Origin: Selenomonadales bacterium
GTDB taxonomy: Bacteria; Bacillota; Negativicutes; RGIG982
Length of the DNA: 14,549 bases
Assembly: GCA_017390595.1 (NCBI GenBank)
Contig: JAFPBC010000128.1
Coordinates: forward strand, 1-14,549
Direction: 5' to 3'
The number at the start of each line of letters is the position of its first letter. The stretch's first letter is position 1. Positions 13,963 to 14,549 of the stretch are shown here, one piece after another. The notes beneath the pieces are model-generated. The model saw nothing but the letters and a program-made list of their open reading frames with translations. It was not told the DNA's origin and did no database searches. The translations under genes were made by a program, and so were the position numbers.

Positions 13963-14532
13963 TTGATCATATTGGCATCTGCATCACCAAGACGCAGAGA
14001 ATTATTAACACAAGTCGGCTACCGATTTGAAGTCGTGCCGAGCTCTGTGGACGAAGAGATGGAAGACGGCACTCCGATCGATATTGTCAAACACAATGCC
14101 CTTATCAAAGCGCAGGACGTTGCCAAACAATATCCGCATGATATCGTCATCGGAGCTGATACCATCGTCGTAGTAAACGGACGTATCTTCGGCAAACCGC
14201 AAGACGAAATCGACGCAGAGAAAATGCTCACTGAATTATCGGGCAGTGTCCATCAAGTCATGACGGGCATTGCAGTCGTGCAAGGCGACCGCATCCATTC
14301 GGAAGCTGTTGTAACAGACGTTGTGATGCGCAAATACGGAATCGACGAGATGCGCTCTTATATCGCGACAGGCGAGCCGATGGACAAAGCAGGTGCATAT
14401 GGTATACAGGGCATCGGTGCGCTCCTCGTATCGCATATCAGCGGCTGTTATAACAACGTCGTAGGTCTGCCGATCGCACGCCTCGCAGAAGTGTTGACGA
14501 CATTTGACCACAGCGCATGGGATAATAAATAA
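13963..14532 (+). CDS. maf: Maf-family nucleoside triphosphate pyrophosphatase
   Basis: Hydrolyses dTTP, UTP or modified nucleotides to monophosphates, a house-cleaning role; Maf also affects septum formation in Bacillus. The 189-aa protein has the full set of family motifs: LASASPRRRELL at 4-15, GADTIV with Asp66 at 64-69, GKP near 77-79, DKAGAYGIQG at 141-150 and GCYNNVVGLP at 161-170. The start is TTG 13963 (MIILASASP), with AAAGGAG at 13946-13952. Both this gene and the upstream membrane-protein gene use TTG starts. Length is normal. The substrate subclass (YhdE-like dTTP/UTP) is likely from the pattern but not proven. Confidence 0.95.
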   Translation: MIILASASPRRRELLTQVGYRFEVVPSSVDEEMEDGTPIDIVKHNALIKAQDVAKQYPHDIVIGADTIVVVNGRIFGKPQDEIDAEKMLTELSGSVHQVMTGIAVVQGDRIHSEAVVTDVVMRKYGIDEMRSYIATGEPMDKAGAYGIQGIGALLVSHISGCYNNVVGLPIARLAEVLTTFDHSAWDNK

Positions 14533-14549
14533 ACGCGAATCAAACGTAA

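Overview
The window is a fermentative, propionate-forming gene region of an anaerobic bacterium. The gene content and order suggest a member of the Negativicutes, probably Selenomonas-like: an NAD-linked [FeFe] hydrogenase beside rex, a split B12-dependent methylmalonyl-CoA mutase with its chaperone and epimerase, an MmdA/MmdC-type decarboxylase, and a DUF4321-maf pair. Base composition is moderate. The metabolic genes have strong codon bias typical of high expression. The taxon is an inference. All recognised genes lie on the + strand.

Region 1 (1-1841): the last codons of a ferredoxin-like, probably HydB-type subunit, then the catalytic [FeFe] hydrogenase subunit HydA and a perfect 15-bp terminator hairpin. 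Region 2 (1842-2619): a consensus sigma-A-type promoter (TTGACG, 17 bp, TATAAT) and rex, the NADH/NAD+-sensing repressor. Region 3 (2620-10425): a long metabolic cluster. It encodes a succinate:acyl-CoA CoA-transferase, then a 180-200 nt spacer with four well-formed stem-loops, then methylmalonyl-CoA mutase large subunit, its B12-binding small subunit, the MeaB GTPase, methylmalonyl-CoA epimerase, carboxyltransferase MmdA, a 52-residue MmdE-like subunit and the biotin carrier MmdC. A terminator closes the cluster.

Together these proteins cover succinate -> succinyl-CoA -> (R)-methylmalonyl-CoA -> (S)-methylmalonyl-CoA -> propionyl-CoA -> propionate, with CoA returned to succinate. The membrane beta subunit (MmdB) and the MmdD anchor needed for a Na+-pumping decarboxylase are absent here.

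Region 4 (10426-10941): about 510 bp with no recognisable gene, ending in a promoter-like sequence. Region 5 (10942-13592): two tandem, collinear ArsB/NhaD-type antiporter paralogues and a terminator. Their place behind a presumed Na+-pump cluster suggests Na+ or pH homeostasis, but this is inference. Region 6 (13593-14549): a small DUF4321-like membrane protein and the Maf nucleotide pyrophosphatase, the start of a housekeeping cluster that probably continues beyond the window.

The feature most worth following is the structured RNA-like spacer before the mutase gene. It has GAAA, UUCG and GUAA tetraloops, and I could not match it to a riboswitch class I know, including the cobalamin riboswitch.
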